DNA of 64,000 nt from positions 26,057,001-26,121,000 of the forward strand of contig JAYKKI010000005.1 of NCBI GenBank assembly GCA_039881145.1, given 5' to 3'. The stretch comes from Druceiella hillmani. Taxonomy: Eukaryota > Arthropoda > Insecta > Lepidoptera > Hepialidae. Made by a program: the position numbers and the translations under genes. Below, one piece after another: positions 63,000-64,000 of this stretch; positions within the stretch are counted from its first letter, which is position 1, and every line of letters begins with the position of its first letter. The notes below the pieces were generated by a model. It did no database searches. It was not told the DNA's origin and saw nothing but the letters and a program-made list of their open reading frames with translations.

Positions 63000-64000
63000 C
63001 ATTAGTTCCATGCAGAAACCGAAACGTTCTAAACGCGGATCAATCGATGGATTAGGATCAATTGTAAAACCATAACTGGAAATTTTGGTAACTCAGACCT
63101 GATTAATGTAGAAAAAAAATTTAATCTAAGAGCAGAGGTCACAGAAAATTTAAATTAAAAATTAAATTCCTCGTCCTGTCAAATGAATAATATAGTAAAT
63201 AAAATACACCAAAGAACGGAAATATCCAACCTAATAGATGAATTATTATTTGCATATGAAAGTCTCAAGGATGTGTGTATTAGAATTAATGAAGTCTATG
63301 TATTTGTACAGCACAATATCTTACACCTTTCAATAATATATCAGTTACAAATCAAGGAAACTTCAAAAAAATCCTTAACGAAATCAATATACTTAGGTAT
63401 CCCCCAAAAATTAAGACGATCGTCATTCCACATGTATCCTTAGAATTCGACCTGATTCCACTTCCTGTTCCCATATTATCTACAGAAATATATGATTTAG
63501 AATTACTTGTACCTATAATAATAAGAGCACACCCTCACTATATACTTCCAAAACTTACCCTGCCCGCTATTTAACAAAGAACGATCAAGTGTATAAAGCA
63601 AAGGAATGCGAACAGACGACATCCACAGCCGAAAAAATCATAGAATCTACTTGGTTCGGTTGTGCATATCTATACGTGCCAATGTTCAACCTCAAAGGAT
63701 ATTCTCTAAACATTCAAAACGACATATACTACAATTTTCCTGACGAAGAAAAAATAATGCGAGCACACTGCACGCACAGACAAATATTGTGCAAAGGATC
63801 ATATATAACAAACAATAAGAATTATATGGAGAAAACCACTACAGATATACAACTGTATCAGTCAGAAGGAAAAATAAAAAATTACAACGATTATCTCATT
63901 CTCATCTCAGCGGAGCCTGAACAAATCGAAGAACAAATTCAACTTCTCCGAAGACATCAATTAACAAAAGGACGCATCGATAGTCTTCACGTGATAATAT
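63000..64000 (+). pseudogene. env: env remnant, runs off the window
   Basis: KRSKRGSIDGLGSIVK at 63022-63069 matches the furin-type site (R-x-K-R) and following segment typical of errantivirus Env, a membrane fusion protein related to baculovirus F. A stop (63073) and a one-base frame change follow, with ITGNFG at about 63072-63089. A 63183-63443 frame (86 codons) is helix-like and resembles the next Env part. From 63293 another frame is open without a stop to 64000 (236 codons). It includes three Cys-bearing stretches at about 63600-63800 of the kind in the Env ectodomain. A CCCCCAAAAA run at 63401-63410 lies where the two frames overlap. The transmembrane segment would be beyond the window. 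Confidence 0.75.

Larger units (their letters stand above)
58688..64000 (+). mobile_element. Errantivirus-like Ty3/gypsy provirus, 5' part, decayed
   Basis: The order is 5' LTR, primer-binding site, gag, protease, reverse transcriptase, RNase H, integrase and envelope, all on the plus strand; the element continues past the window end. The order protease-RT-RNase H-integrase defines Ty3/gypsy. A furin-type cleavage site followed by a conserved fusion-peptide-like segment marks the envelope of insect errantiviruses. Nearly every domain has in-frame stops and frameshifts, so this copy cannot make gag-pol products. The 3' LTR is not in the window, so LTR identity and age cannot be estimated. Confidence 0.88.

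Overview
The window reads as AT-rich, gene-poor intergenic or heterochromatic DNA from an animal, most likely an insect. The clue is the mobile-element mix. There is an errantivirus-type Ty3/gypsy element with an envelope gene (a group known mainly from insects), plus remnants of R1-like and RTE-like LINEs. Several repeat families show the hairpin and microsatellite character common in arthropod genomes. I recognise no host gene, tRNA or rRNA. Nearly all ATG-to-stop frames are 60-100 codons, as expected by chance at this composition, or are translations of hairpins and (TA)n tracts.

Layout. 1-26.6 kb is mostly featureless AT-rich DNA. It carries small tandem duplications (2.2, 9.1 kb), one diverged copy of the main repeat family (5.1 kb), two copies of a hairpin element (5.7 and 13.3 kb), a satellite-like repeat (12.4-12.95 kb) and a CpG-rich island with TATA, initiator-like and poly(A) signals (18.15-18.84 kb). 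At 26.7-27.8 kb lies a broken R1-like LINE reverse transcriptase. It is followed directly by a 600-bp degenerate ACTGA/TCAGT array whose orientation flips in the middle. A third hairpin element sits at 31.3 kb in reverse orientation, and an RTE-like LINE reverse transcriptase remnant lies on the minus strand at 32.5-33.4 kb. At 38.2-40.1 kb three repeat families abut.

46.9-57.0 kb is a dense cluster of one repeat family (called family A here) in both orientations. Two copies form a large inverted duplication, with arms at 47.33-48.96 and 50.11-52.05 kb. A further pair flanks or contains a second shared module, and (TA)n, (CA)n and (TG)n tracts recur at matching places.

58.69-64.0 kb is the 5' part of an errantivirus-like provirus: a 5' LTR with core promoter, a tRNA-Lys-like primer-binding site, decayed gag, protease, reverse transcriptase, RNase H and integrase, and an envelope gene that runs off the window edge. 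Gag-pol is full of stops and frameshifts. The last 708 bp of the envelope region are open in one frame.

Nothing here works together as a host pathway. The recurring theme is repeat biology: inverted duplication, foldback formation and microsatellite growth inside repeat copies. All homology calls are by eye against remembered family motifs; no search was run.
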